26,064 nt of DNA from CBCXVS01 sp965178525 (GTDB lineage Bacteria > Tectomicrobia > Entotheonellia > Entotheonellales > Entotheonellaceae), in contig CBCXVS010000075.1 in NCBI GenBank assembly GCA_965178525.1, forward strand, positions 1 through 26,064, given 5' to 3'. The notes under the pieces were generated by a model. It saw only the letters and a program-made list of their open reading frames with translations, was not told where the DNA came from and did no database searches. The stretch's first letter is position 1. Each line of letters starts with the position of its first letter. Below, piece after piece: positions 16,350-24,933 of this stretch. Position numbers and translations under genes: made by a program.

Positions 16350-19300
16350 TCAGTCCTCTTGGTATCGAATACGCGGGTCGATGATGGAATAGACCAGATC
16401 AACGGCCAGATTGAGGCCGATGACGAAGACGGCCAGACACAGGTTGACCCCTTGCACCACCGGACAATCGCGTAACATAATCGCATCCAGAAAGAATTTG
16501 CCGATGCCGGGCAAATTAAAAATACTTTCCATGATGACCGTACTGCCGGCAATTTGCGCCAGTTGAATACCGAGAATCGTCATGACCGGAATGAGGGCGT
16601 TGCGCAGCGCATGTTTCAAGATCACCATCTCGTCATCCAGCCCTTTGGACCATGCGGTGCGCACATAATCTTGCCGCAGGACCTCGAGCATCATGGCTCG
16701 CGTCAAACGCATCACCGTGGCGGCCGACGCCAGTCCCAAAATGGCTGCCGGCAGGACGAACTGTCCCAAGTGGCCGACGGGATTCTCGGCAAACGGAATG
16801 AATTGGATCGGGGGCGTCCAGCTGAAGTAATAGGCTGGCAAGGTGATCACCATGGTCGCCAGCCAGAAGTCCGGAATGGCCAACCCACCAATGGCGACGC
16901 TGCGGGTGACGTGATCAATCAGCGTGTCCGGGTGGGTGGCGGCAACGACGCCGAGGGGAATGGCGAGGCTGACCGCAAACACAATGGCCAAGCCGCTCAG
17001 CTCCAGCGTCACCGGAAGACGTGAGAGCAGCTCGCCGGCCACCGCATTCTCCGTCCACAGGGAGGTGCCCAAATCGCCACGCAACACCTGCTGCAGCCAG
17101 GCGACATACTGGATGTGCAGCGGGCGGTCGAGTCCCAGGAGAGCACGCATCTCGTCGAGGTCGTCGGCATATCCCTGCTCTTCAAACATCATCTCCACGA
17201 CATTGCCCGGAATCATGCGGACGAGGGTAAAGACCATCAAGGTCACGAGAAACAGCGCTGGAATGGCCAGCACCAAGCGCTTGGCCACATACTGCACCAC
17301 CACCGCGCCCCCGGTCCCAAAACGGCGGCGTGGCGCTGCTGACGTCTGGCGCACCGTGCCAGCCGACAAGCGCGATATCGCGGTCGGGGGAGCCTCGGGT
17401 TGACGGCGCTCACGGATGGCCATCGGAGAGGCTCCCTCCGGCTCTTGCCCAGAGGGGTTTTGCCCGGTCTGCTGCACGTGTTGTCCGCTGCCGTCAGGTT
17501 GAGAGCCCTCTCCTGGCGCGCTCTGCGCCAAGGGCGGCGAGGGCCGAGCCGACAGCCCGTCTCCATCCATAACCGTCACATGACGCGGGGCAAGCGTCAC
17601 GTCTGGCGGACTGTCGGCCTGACGGCCATCGTGGGGTTGACCATCGAGATCCCAATCCGATCTGCGGCGCCCGCCAACGATGCTAGACGCCAACGGAATG
17701 ACTAACAAGGTGAGCAGCGTCGCCACGAGGAGACCGCCGATCACCGTGATGGCCAGCGGCGCGCGCAATTCCGCCCCTTGTCCCAGGCCGAAGGCCATGG
17801 GGAGCAAGCCGAGCACCGTGGTGGCGGTGGTCATCAGAATCGGCCGGAACCGCACCGCGGCCGCTTCTTCGATGGCTTGGCGGCGCGGCATACCACGGCG
17901 TTGGCTCTGATTCCCATAATCAATCAGGACAATGGCGTTGTTCACCACAATCCCCACCAAAAGCACGGCGCCAATACACACCATGACATTCAGCGGCTGC
18001 CCGGTTAGCCACAGGGCCAGGACTACGCCACTGAAGCCCAGAGGGATGGCAAACAGAACCAGAAACGGCTGCACAAATGATTCGAATTGAGATGCCAAGA
18101 CCAAATAGACGAGAAATGTCGCGAGCCCCAAGGCAAATAGCAAGCTGCGAAAGGCCGTTATCATCTCTGTACTCTGCCCGCGCACCTCCGCCACGAGACC
18201 GGCAGGCAGGGCGACCCGAGTCAGGGCCTGCCGCACGTCCTGAATGGCCGGCCCCAGAGCTCGGCCCTGAATATTCGCTGAGACCACCGCCACCCGCCGG
18301 AGATCTTCACGCCGGATCTCGCTCGGCCCCCGGGCGACGACTAGGCGGCCGACCGCACTGAGGGGAACCGGGGTGGCGCTGCTGGGATTGACGCGCAGAC
18401 GTTCGACGTCGGCAATCCCCTGCAGCAAGGTCGGATGTGTCCGGACGCGAATGTCAATATCCCGCTCCGGATGCTTTAATGCAGTGGCCACTTCGCCTTG
18501 CACATTGTGCTTGATAATGTTGGCAATCTCAGCAACATCCAGATTCAGGGCGACGAGTTTTTGGCGGTCAAACGTGATGTGCAACTCGGGATCGCCTGGT
18601 GCCATGCTCGACCGCAGATCGGTGAGGCCGGGAAGGGCATGGAGCTGCGCCACGGTGCGGTGCGACGCCTCGCGGAGTTTGGCAAGATCGTGCCCACGGA
18701 TTTCGACTTCGAGCGGCAGCGCAAAGCTAAAGTAGGCCGGCCGTGCAAATTGCACCTGCACGCCGGCAATACGCTGAAACGCTTGTCGTAGCGTCTGCAG
18801 TAGGGTCGCTTCCTCGGTAGGCCGTACCTCCGGGGTCAGGATCAGACGCAATTGCGCCACGTTTTCCCGCTCCTCAGCCGCCGCGGCGCCACTCTGCTGA
18901 CGCCGCCCGATACTGCTGTAGACCCGCTGCACCTGTGGCTGCTGCATGGCCAGCTGTTCCAACCGCTTCACCTTGTCAGCCGTGGCCTGCAGCGGCGTCC
19001 CCGTCGCGAGCGTCACATCGGCAATGAGCTCGCCCTGATACAATTCCGGTATGAACTCCTGGAGCACGAAGCGGCCCAGATAGGCGATGCTAGCGCAGAT
19101 CATACACACGCTGAGCGCCACGAGCAGGCGCCGCCGCAAGGTAGCGCTCAGCACGGCCACGTAGGCCGTTGTGAGTCGGTTGAAACCCCGTTCGAAATAG
19201 GCTACCAGCCGGTGCAACACCCAGAGCAGAGGCCGCACAAAAAGCGACAGCAGGCCAAACAACAATTGAAAGCCACGTACCTGGTTCACGACCCAGTGCA

Positions 19301-20810
19301 CTAGGCGCTCCGGCGCCTCCTGCGATGACGCGGCCGGCGCGTCTCCGGCAAGGGCGGCAAGGACGGGAATCAGGGTCACCGCCACCCCCAATGACACCAG
19401 CAGGGAGAAGCTGACGGTGAGCGCCAGATTGTTGAAGAGTTGGCCCGCGACGCCCTGGACGAAGATCAGCGGCACAAAGACGCAGATCGTCGTGAGGGTT
19501 GATGCCGTGATGGCTTGGCCGACCTCCGACGTGCCGCGGAAGGCCGTCTGTGGCCGTGATAATCCGGCCCGCCGCTGTCGCTCGATACTTTCCAGCACCA
19601 CAATGGCGTTATCCACCAGCATGCCAATGCCTAGCGCCAGTCCGCCGAGCGACATGATATTGAGGGAGAGGCCAGCGAGATACATCAAGAAAAAACTGCC
19701 GACCACCGACACCGGAATGGCGCTGCCGATCATCAGCGTGCTGCGCCAATCACGCAAGAAGAGGTAGAGGATCAACATGGCGAGGAGGGCGCCAATACCC
19801 GCCGTGCTCAGCACGTCACGGATGGACAGCCGGATAAATTCCGATTGGTCGCTAATGACCTGAATATGTGCCGCCTGCTTTCGGCGGCGTAAATTCTTCC
19901 CCACGTCCCGCAGCCGTTGCCGGACGCGCTCCGCCACCCGCACGGTGTTCGCATCTATGCGTTTGAACACCGCCAGTTCGATCGCTTCGCGGCCGTTGAG
20001 GCGGGTCATGAGACGGCGCTCTTTGTGCCCCTGCCGCACGTCGGCAATATCACGCAGCATAATGGACGTGCCATGGCGTTGCCCCACGACCATGTCGCCG
20101 ATGTCGGCAGCCGTGGTAAACGCATTGAGGGTTCGCACCAGATAGCGGGCGTCCCCGTCTTCAATGACGCCACCGGCCAGATCGATATTTTCCTGCTGCA
20201 GACGCTCCACCACCCGAGGTAAAGCCAGGCCGAGCCGCGTCAAGCGCTCCTCGTCGACCTCGACCTGAATTTCCTCCTCAAAGCCGCCGTTGACCTGCAC
20301 CGCGGCCACACCTTCGATCACCTCAAGTTCACGTTTAATGGTGTATTCAGCCAGATTGCGAAGCGCGGTCAGATCGGCCGTACTCGACAGGCTCAGGCGC
20401 ATAATGGGATCTAGCGCCGGATCATAGCGCAGCAGGACCGGCGCGTCGGCCTCGGTGGGCAATTCGAGCCGATCGAGGCGTTCGCGCACTTCCAGAGCCG
20501 CCAGATCCACATTCGTATCCCAGGCAAATTCCAGCACGACGTCCGATTGCCCGGCGCGGGAGACCGAACTCACGCGCACGACATTGCTAACGACCCCCAC
20601 CACTTCTTCGATGGGTTTGGACAGCAACGTCTCCACCTCCGCCGGGGCGGCCTCGGGCAGTGCCGTGCGGATCGTCAGGGTTGGATAGGTGATATCTGGC
20701 AGCAAATTGATGGGCAGGCGTTGAAAGGCGAGGACGCCGAACAACAATAGCGCCACCGTGGCCATCAGGGTACTGACGGGCCGGTTTATGGCAAGACGGG
20801 TGAGTCTCAT
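16350..20810 (-). CDS. RND efflux permease fused in frame to a DppB-like ABC permease
   Basis: 1486 codons with no internal stop. Residues 1 to about 1045 are an AcrB/HAE-type RND pump: first helix LAINRPVSTLMATVALLLFG, proton-relay Asp400 in GMLVDNAIVVLESI, and C-terminal LRAPLAITVIGGLLVATLLT. Residues about 1046-1170 form a hydrophilic Pro/Gly/Gln-rich linker. Residues about 1171-1486 are a complete DppB-type permease: VVQYVAKRLVLAIPALFLVT, GDLGTSLW, and an EAA loop DYVRTAWSKGLDDEMVILKH...IP. Both joined ends are normally cytoplasmic, so the fusion is topologically possible. Separate translation is also possible: ATG 17423 has GGAGGGAG upstream, and GTG codons occur near 17300. The fusion may reflect a lost RND stop codon or sequencing error. 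The adaptor gene precedes it by 24 bases and the DppC-like gene follows it. Confidence 0.85.
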   Translation of the reverse strand: MRLTRLAINRPVSTLMATVALLLFGVLAFQRLPINLLPDITYPTLTIRTALPEAAPAEVETLLSKPIEEVVGVVSNVVRVSSVSRAGQSDVVLEFAWDTNVDLAALEVRERLDRLELPTEADAPVLLRYDPALDPIMRLSLSSTADLTALRNLAEYTIKRELEVIEGVAAVQVNGGFEEEIQVEVDEERLTRLGLALPRVVERLQQENIDLAGGVIEDGDARYLVRTLNAFTTAADIGDMVVGQRHGTSIMLRDIADVRQGHKERRLMTRLNGREAIELAVFKRIDANTVRVAERVRQRLRDVGKNLRRRKQAAHIQVISDQSEFIRLSIRDVLSTAGIGALLAMLILYLFLRDWRSTLMIGSAIPVSVVGSFFLMYLAGLSLNIMSLGGLALGIGMLVDNAIVVLESIERQRRAGLSRPQTAFRGTSEVGQAITASTLTTICVFVPLIFVQGVAGQLFNNLALTVSFSLLVSLGVAVTLIPVLAALAGDAPAASSQEAPERLVHWVVNQVRGFQLLFGLLSLFVRPLLWVLHRLVAYFERGFNRLTTAYVAVLSATLRRRLLVALSVCMICASIAYLGRFVLQEFIPELYQGELIADVTLATGTPLQATADKVKRLEQLAMQQPQVQRVYSSIGRRQQSGAAAAEERENVAQLRLILTPEVRPTEEATLLQTLRQAFQRIAGVQVQFARPAYFSFALPLEVEIRGHDLAKLREASHRTVAQLHALPGLTDLRSSMAPGDPELHITFDRQKLVALNLDVAEIANIIKHNVQGEVATALKHPERDIDIRVRTHPTLLQGIADVERLRVNPSSATPVPLSAVGRLVVARGPSEIRREDLRRVAVVSANIQGRALGPAIQDVRQALTRVALPAGLVAEVRGQSTEMITAFRSLLFALGLATFLVYLVLASQFESFVQPFLVLFAIPLGFSGVVLALWLTGQPLNVMVCIGAVLLVGIVVNNAIVLIDYGNQSQRRGMPRRQAIEEAAAVRFRPILMTTATTVLGLLPMAFGLGQGAELRAPLAITVIGGLLVATLLTLLVIPLASSIVGGRRRSDWDLDGQPHDGRQADSPPDVTLAPRHVTVMDGDGLSARPSPPLAQSAPGEGSQPDGSGQHVQQTGQNPSGQEPEGASPMAIRERRQPEAPPTAISRLSAGTVRQTSAAPRRRFGTGGAVVVQYVAKRLVLAIPALFLVTLMVFTLVRMIPGNVVEMMFEEQGYADDLDEMRALLGLDRPLHIQYVAWLQQVLRGDLGTSLWTENAVAGELLSRLPVTLELSGLAIVFAVSLAIPLGVVAATHPDTLIDHVTRSVAIGGLAIPDFWLATMVITLPAYYFSWTPPIQFIPFAENPVGHLGQFVLPAAILGLASAATVMRLTRAMMLEVLRQDYVRTAWSKGLDDEMVILKHALRNALIPVMTILGIQLAQIAGSTVIMESIFNLPGIGKFFLDAIMLRDCPVVQGVNLCLAVFVIGLNLAVDLVYSIIDPRIRYQED
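17301..17675 (-). other. Linker joining the RND and DppB domains
   Basis: About 125 codons are rich in Pro, Gly, Ser, Gln and Arg, with no hydrophobic segment. The DNA contains short GC-rich inverted repeats (for example around 17505-17550), more typical of intergenic sequence. This fits a spacer that became coding by loss of a stop codon. It also contains the possible restart ATG at 17423. Confidence 0.5.
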
Positions 20811-20834
20811 ACGCTTCGAGTTTTGACTCCTGGC

Positions 20835-22082
20835 CTATGAATCATCGGCCCCTACGACCTGCACGCGCATATCGTCGAGCAGCTTTTCCTGCCCGACCAC
20901 CACGACCTGCTCGTCCTCTCTGAGGCCGGAGAGCACTTCCACGCGGTCATTGTCTGTCAACCCAATCTTCAAGGTGACCCGGCGGGCACGGCCATTGTGC
21001 AAGCGATAGACCGTCGGCTGCGTGCTATCCAGGGTGAGCGCCCGTTTGGGAATCACCAGCGCCTCGGCGTGCGTCGCCACGGTAATGAGGACCGAGGTAA
21101 ACATCCCCGGTTTAAGTTCCGGCACGGGTTGAGTCACGTCCACTGTGACCTTAAAGGTGCCGCTGTCGGCCTCGACAACCGGGCTAATGAGCTTGACACG
21201 CGCCGCAAAACGCTTCTGCGGCACCGCCTCGGTTTCGATGTAGGCCATCTGTCCCACTTTCACATGGCCGGAAAATTTCTCCGGCAGAAACGTCCGCGCC
21301 AGCAAATGTGTGGGATCGACGATGGTAAAAAGATGGGCGTTTTTCTGCACGAACTGCCCACGTACCACGTGGCGTTGGCTGACGACGCCGGTCATAGGCG
21401 CTTTCACCGTGGTATATTGCAACTGCAATTCGGCCTCTCGCAGTTCGGTTTGGGCCCGTTCATAGCGAAAGCGCGAGTCATCGATCGTCTTGTATTGCAG
21501 GCGCACCTGCTCCTTTTGCAAGGTCACTTCCGCGGTGTCCTTTTGCGCCCGCTTGGCCTCCAATTCCTCCTGGCTGATCAGCTCCACATTCGCCATACGT
21601 GTTGCCCGCCGGTAATTCTCGCGCGCCTCCACTGCGGCCACTTCGGCGCCGCGCAGGACGAGTTCGGCCTCCCGCTGGTCTAAGCGCACGAGCGACGTAT
21701 AGGCCAGCTTCGCCTCGGCGAGCTGGACCTTGGCGCGTTCCAGTCTAATCTGCGCTTCGCGATCATCGAGTTGGGCCAGCACGTGATCGCGTGCGACCCG
21801 GTCGCCTTCTTCCACGGCCACCCAGACGGTACGGCCCGCGGCCTCGGCCAAAACTTGTACTTCCTCTTCGCTTTCGAGAGTTGCCGTGCCTTGTAAGAAT
21901 GATGCAATCGGCTGCCGCAGGACCGGCGCCACCTCGACGGGTACCGCCTCCGGGGCTTCCGGCGTGGTGGCCGCCTGTGACGATGCCGTTCGGGTTGAGG
22001 CGGGTGGCTCACAGCCCATGAGGAGGACTATACCCATGCCCAGGAGGAGGAGGAATCGCGTCGTAGATGCCGTGACGACCAT
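20835..22082 (-). CDS. RND efflux periplasmic adaptor (HlyD/MFP) lipoprotein
   Basis: 415 aa. An N-terminal hydrophobic segment, FLLLLGMGIVLLMGC, ends in a lipobox with Cys24, so it should be lipidated and anchored facing the periplasm. A lipoyl/barrel-sandwich region is split by a helical hairpin: VLAEAAGRTVWVAVEEGDRV before, and APMTGVVSQRHVVRGQFV after. The hairpin, about residues 105-220, is charged and heptad-like. The C-terminal membrane-proximal part ends EDEQVVVVGQEKLLDD. It lies 24 bases upstream of the RND frame and should couple that pump to an outer-membrane channel encoded elsewhere. The start ATG directly follows GGGGTCAGACCTC, a copy of a dispersed motif also seen at 24733, 24813 and 24900. 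Confidence 0.93.
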   Translation of the reverse strand: MVVTASTTRFLLLLGMGIVLLMGCEPPASTRTASSQAATTPEAPEAVPVEVAPVLRQPIASFLQGTATLESEEEVQVLAEAAGRTVWVAVEEGDRVARDHVLAQLDDREAQIRLERAKVQLAEAKLAYTSLVRLDQREAELVLRGAEVAAVEARENYRRATRMANVELISQEELEAKRAQKDTAEVTLQKEQVRLQYKTIDDSRFRYERAQTELREAELQLQYTTVKAPMTGVVSQRHVVRGQFVQKNAHLFTIVDPTHLLARTFLPEKFSGHVKVGQMAYIETEAVPQKRFAARVKLISPVVEADSGTFKVTVDVTQPVPELKPGMFTSVLITVATHAEALVIPKRALTLDSTQPTVYRLHNGRARRVTLKIGLTDNDRVEVLSGLREDEQVVVVGQEKLLDDMRVQVVGADDS

Positions 22083-22226
22083 GAGGTCTGACCCCTTGAT
22101 GAACGAACGATATTCCTGGACGGAAGCGATTTGATATAGGATTTTAGCATGAAGTTGTGGGAGGCGGTATCAACATGCTGGGCAATAGGCAAAATACACG
22201 CTAGGAGGCTTGGCAACTCGCCCGGT

Positions 22227-22637
22227 TCAACGTCTATTTTTGTAGGGCAGAGTGCGTTGTTGGCAGGCGACTTGCTCAAATTCAGGATCTTTGTGCACCA
22301 GGATAGCGCCTTGCAGAATGGCACACGCCGCGATCCAGGCGTCGGCCAGAGAGATGCGATGGGTGGCTTTAATTTCCGCAGCTTTCTCCAGTAAGGTCTG
22401 ATCCTCGTGAATCCAGGTTATAGGGAGGGATTGACACTGTTCATAAGCCAATCGTCCTGCTTGTTCACCTTCATCTTTCCAGACGCGATAGAATAGTTCC
22501 ATCAGGGTGATAAAACAGGCAAAACACTCGGCTGTGTTATCCTGTGCCTGGTCAAGCAAGGCGGCGACCTCGTCTGCTCCAGCTTCATTATCCCTGAGGG
22601 TAAGCAAAGCCGACGTATCTAACAGATAGCGGTTCAT
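22227..22637 (-). CDS. vapC: VapC-like PIN-domain toxin
   Basis: 136 aa. PIN acidic residues are Asp7 (YLLDTSALL), Glu47 (LMELFYRV), Asp99 (SLADAWIAA) and Asp117 (LVHKDPEF), all at the expected spacing for a metal-dependent RNase toxin of the VapC class. The start ATG overlaps the stop of the AbrB-type antitoxin gene by four bases, the classic vapBC arrangement. Targets in characterised VapC proteins are tRNA or rRNA; the target here is not known. Confidence 0.9.
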   Translation of the reverse strand: MNRYLLDTSALLTLRDNEAGADEVAALLDQAQDNTAECFACFITLMELFYRVWKDEGEQAGRLAYEQCQSLPITWIHEDQTLLEKAAEIKATHRISLADAWIAACAILQGAILVHKDPEFEQVACQQRTLPYKNRR

Positions 22638-22858
22638 TCCCGATCCCGGTCGACCATACGCTCTGCTAACAACCGCTCAACGGCGCCGCCTTTGCCGCGC
22701 CCGCGAAACGCTTCAATCGGATTGGCGCGTACAGGCACCACACGGATCGCATCATTTTCGATGACCCATTCCAGGCGGTCGGATGGAGAGAGATTGAAAC
22801 GACGGCGAATCTCGGCGGGGATAACCGTTTGTCCTCGGGCGGTAATCGTGCTTCTCAT
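22634..22858 (-). CDS. vapB: VapB-like AbrB/SpoVT-fold antitoxin
   Basis: 74 aa from ATG 22858, with GGAG upstream; a longer frame to 23026 reads through a dispersed repeat and is not expected to be coding. The sequence STITARGQTVIPAEIRRRFNLSPSDRLEWVIENDAI is a swapped-hairpin AbrB DNA-binding domain. The C-terminal tail NPIEAFRGRGKGGAVERLLAER is the probable toxin-binding part. It should repress its own promoter together with the downstream PIN toxin, as in known vapBC pairs. Confidence 0.9.
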   Translation of the reverse strand: MRSTITARGQTVIPAEIRRRFNLSPSDRLEWVIENDAIRVVPVRANPIEAFRGRGKGGAVERLLAERMVDRDRE

Positions 22859-23245
22859 GGTCAACGCTCCGTCCGAATGAATGACGATTTTATAATCAAA
22901 GTAATTCATTTCTTGTTGCGTGTCAACCCATGCTGTGTTTCCGCAGATATGGTAGGGTGGAGAGAGAGCCCTGCTTTTGGCCTGACATCCCCGAAAGGTC
23001 GGGGAGCCGGGTCGGGTTAAGCTCATTTATCGGTGTCGACTTGGTGGAGCGCCGCGAGCGGGACGAATCGTTTCCTATCCGGGGTCGAGCCCCTCCAATT
23101 TTAAACCGTCCTCTGGCTGACGTCCTTGTGATCTTTATACAGGAGATCACGTTCGGATGGGAGTGATTTCATCGGACGAGGCGCAACCATCGGTTGCATG
23201 GATGTTTCCTATACGTCTTGCCTATCATCGCCGATTTAGGAACTT
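22859..23245. other. Intergenic region with a dispersed repeat
   Basis: About 390 bases between vapB and the HNH gene. It contains dispersed repeat copy 1 (22951-23035). Small frames are open here but show no recognisable protein. Confidence 0.5.
22951..23035. repeat. Dispersed imperfect repeat, copy 1
   Basis: The sequence GGAGAGAGAGCCCT, then a CCCCGAAAGGTCGGGG palindrome (22989-23004), then GGGTCGGGTTAAGCTCATTTAT, is matched by copy 2 at 25857-25936 with scattered differences. Confidence 0.75.
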
Positions 23246-23656
23246 TTATGGCCTCCAGCCTTCGCTCATCAACTGTCTTCGTAACTGCAATCGTTCCTCT
23301 GCGTTGAAGTCTAAGAGTCTGACTGTGGCCCGTCCTTCCGCCGTCAAGCCTTCAATTCGACCATCTTCTCGTAGCTCGAAGTGATCTTGCCATAGCTGAC
23401 GGCGAGGATGAAATAAGGCCACAAGTTGATACTCGTTCTGCTGAGCAGGATCCGTTGACGCAATGTTGGAACCCTTCTTGAGGTTACACCGTAGGCAACA
23501 CAGGCACAAATTACTATCATCATCCGAGCCCAAGTGTTGGCGGGCAATGATGTGGTCGATTTGATGCGCTAAGACCGAGGCGCGTTGAGGTAATTTACAA
23601 TACTCACAGGCATGCTGGGCGCGACGACGCACCAACCCTCGCGCTGACTCGGACAT
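23246..23656 (-). CDS. HNH endonuclease domain protein
   Basis: 136 aa from ATG 23656, which follows the TAA of the upstream small gene by two bases. The HNH core is visible: CEYC (Cys17, Cys20), HQIDHIIARQ (Asp34, His35), DDDSNLCLCC (Asn49), and LRCNLKKG. The cysteine pairs suggest a structural zinc. Such short HNH proteins nick or cut DNA in phages and mobile elements, but this class is mostly uncharacterised. The tight spacing with the 71-aa gene suggests a two-gene unit. Confidence 0.85.
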   Translation of the reverse strand: MSESARGLVRRRAQHACEYCKLPQRASVLAHQIDHIIARQHLGSDDDSNLCLCCLRCNLKKGSNIASTDPAQQNEYQLVALFHPRRQLWQDHFELREDGRIEGLTAEGRATVRLLDFNAEERLQLRRQLMSEGWRP

Positions 23657-23658
23657 GC

Positions 23659-23874
23659 TTAAAGCGCAATGCGGGACGACCAATAGGCCTCCGCCTGAAG
23701 CTTGAGCAGACTGAGAAGATCGTTGAGCTGTACGATTTGTTCATACTCAGATCGTTCTTCACTTGAAAGTGCCCCAAATGAACTTTTCACGGCGAGCTCC
23801 GTCACACGTCCCGATAGCTCTTTGCCTGCCGCCGCGATGGCCGCCTCTAAATTGTCTAACGTCTGCTTCTCCAT
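23659..23874 (-). CDS. Small helical hypothetical protein preceding the HNH gene
   Basis: 71 aa from ATG 23874, with GGAG nine bases upstream; an alternative ATG lies 18 bases further up. The protein is predicted helical (LDNLEAAIAAAGKELSGRV, SSEERSEYEQIVQLNDLLSLLKLQAEAYW). I recognise no named family. It ends two bases before the HNH start, so the two are probably co-translated. It may be a partner or regulator of the nuclease. Confidence 0.7.
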   Translation of the reverse strand: MEKQTLDNLEAAIAAAGKELSGRVTELAVKSSFGALSSEERSEYEQIVQLNDLLSLLKLQAEAYWSSRIAL

Positions 23875-24059
23875 CTTGGATACTCCACACAAATAGAGAC
23901 GTTGATTCTGGCAGACAGGTCCTCACATCATCTGTCGATCGGACTTTGAAATACACCCTTTTTACCTCTGTGAGCGTTACAGATAGCACACCACAATCGG
24001 CCGAGACGGCAAGGGTCACACTGTTTCTCGATAATCGTCTTTCCATTGTCTATCATGCC

Positions 24060-24188
24060 GAGGTTGCTGGCGCCTGGGGCCATACGCAACAATTCATTGC
24101 GCAGCCGGATGAGGTCGTTCAGCGACTCTGAGACGGACTCCAGCAGCTTTTTCCAGCTCATGCCTGACTCCACCTGTGCCTCAGACAT
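24060..24188 (-). pseudogene. Possible N-terminal remnant of a transposase
   Basis: The peptide starting MSEAQVESGMSWKKLLESVSES and containing LNDLIRLRNELL resembles the N-terminus of some integrase-core transposases (S-L-N-x-x-L-R-L-R-N-E-Y-L pattern). After that the resemblance stops and no catalytic domain follows. I am unsure of the family. Confidence 0.35.
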
Positions 24189-24412
24189 CTACTCTGAGCT
24201 TCACTATGGTCTATATCGGGCTGGAATTCAAGCTTGGGCTAGGTCAAGACGAGGCCGTAAATGTCAGGGAAATGGTGCGTTTCAATATTTTGACCATAAG
24301 AGTTTATCGAGTGTTTCAGCCTTTCCCATTTGCTTGCGTGGAGAACTCTCTAAGTGCCGATGGGAATGCTTCGACAAACTTCCTGGCGGCCTCGATCAGG
24401 GGATCGGCCACT
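24189..24412. other. Non-coding stretch, no feature seen
   Basis: I find no convincing gene, repeat or structure. It lies between two transposase remnants and is probably degraded mobile DNA. Confidence 0.4.
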
Positions 24413-24727
24413 TTATGCTTTTCGAGGTGGACTCAGAGGCGCAGGCGCCAGCTCCACCGATTCCAAAATCGCGGCAAACATCGAGCGCGGCTTCTGACCG
24501 AAAAAGCGCTTTGCCGCCGTTGTCCCGTCAGGCCGGGTGAGGAAAAAGTTGTGAATAGCGGTGAAGCACTCCCGCTTGCGCGGCAGATCGAGTCCTCGAA
24601 GTTGATGGCTGCGTAGCGACAAGTAGCCGTTTCGCCCCTCCACATTGGAACTCGGAGCGCTGGAACACGGCCGCTAGCCGTTTGGCTTCGTCATGGAGTT
24701 GGTCTTGAGTCTCCGGGCTCAACGAAA
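24413..24727 (-). pseudogene. C-terminal remnant of a DUF6399-type transposase, frameshifted
   Basis: In one frame SPETQDQLHDEAKRLAAVFQRS is encoded down to about 24654. In the next frame VEGRNGYLSLRSHQLRGLDL, then FFLTRPDGTTAAKRFFGQKP, runs to the stop at 24413. One extra G near 24650 separates them; removing it joins the two into a single C-terminus (FQRSSSNVEGRNGYL). The N-terminal catalytic part is absent. I associate this pattern with DUF6399-type transposases from memory, so the family name is less certain than the remnant status. Confidence 0.65.
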
Positions 24728-24732
24728 TCCAT

Positions 24733-24911
24733 GGGGTCAGACTCCATTGGTTTCCCGTTCTGGGCATCACCCGACACCACATTGGGGAGAGAAATCGGGG
24801 GTGGGAAAAATCGGGGTCAAACTCCGATTTGCTCGATTCCGTGGGCATCAATCGCCTCTGACTCCAGGGAGTGAGCAACTTCTGAAAACTTGAAAACTTG
24901 GGGTCAGCTCT
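24733..24911. repeat. Three copies of a GGGGTCAGACTCC-like motif
   Basis: Copies lie at 24733-24745 (GGGGTCAGACTCC), 24813-24825 (GGGGTCAAACTCC) and 24900-24911 (GGGGTCAGCTCT), all on the plus strand. A fourth lies on the minus strand at 22095-22083, next to the adaptor start codon. Motifs of this type commonly flank REP-associated transposase elements. Confidence 0.6.
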
Positions 24912-24933
24912 CACATTCCAACACAAGCTTCAG

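Noticed and set aside
20997..21683. Plus-strand frame of 228 codons
   Set aside because: It mirrors the adaptor gene on the opposite strand, and no family features are visible.
22634..23026. 130-codon version of the VapB antitoxin
   Set aside because: The extra N-terminus is translated repeat sequence, while ATG 22858 has a good ribosome-binding site and the family start.
22930..23166. Plus-strand 78-codon frame
   Set aside because: It starts in a dispersed repeat, has no recognisable domain and lies in the intergenic region between vapB and HNH.
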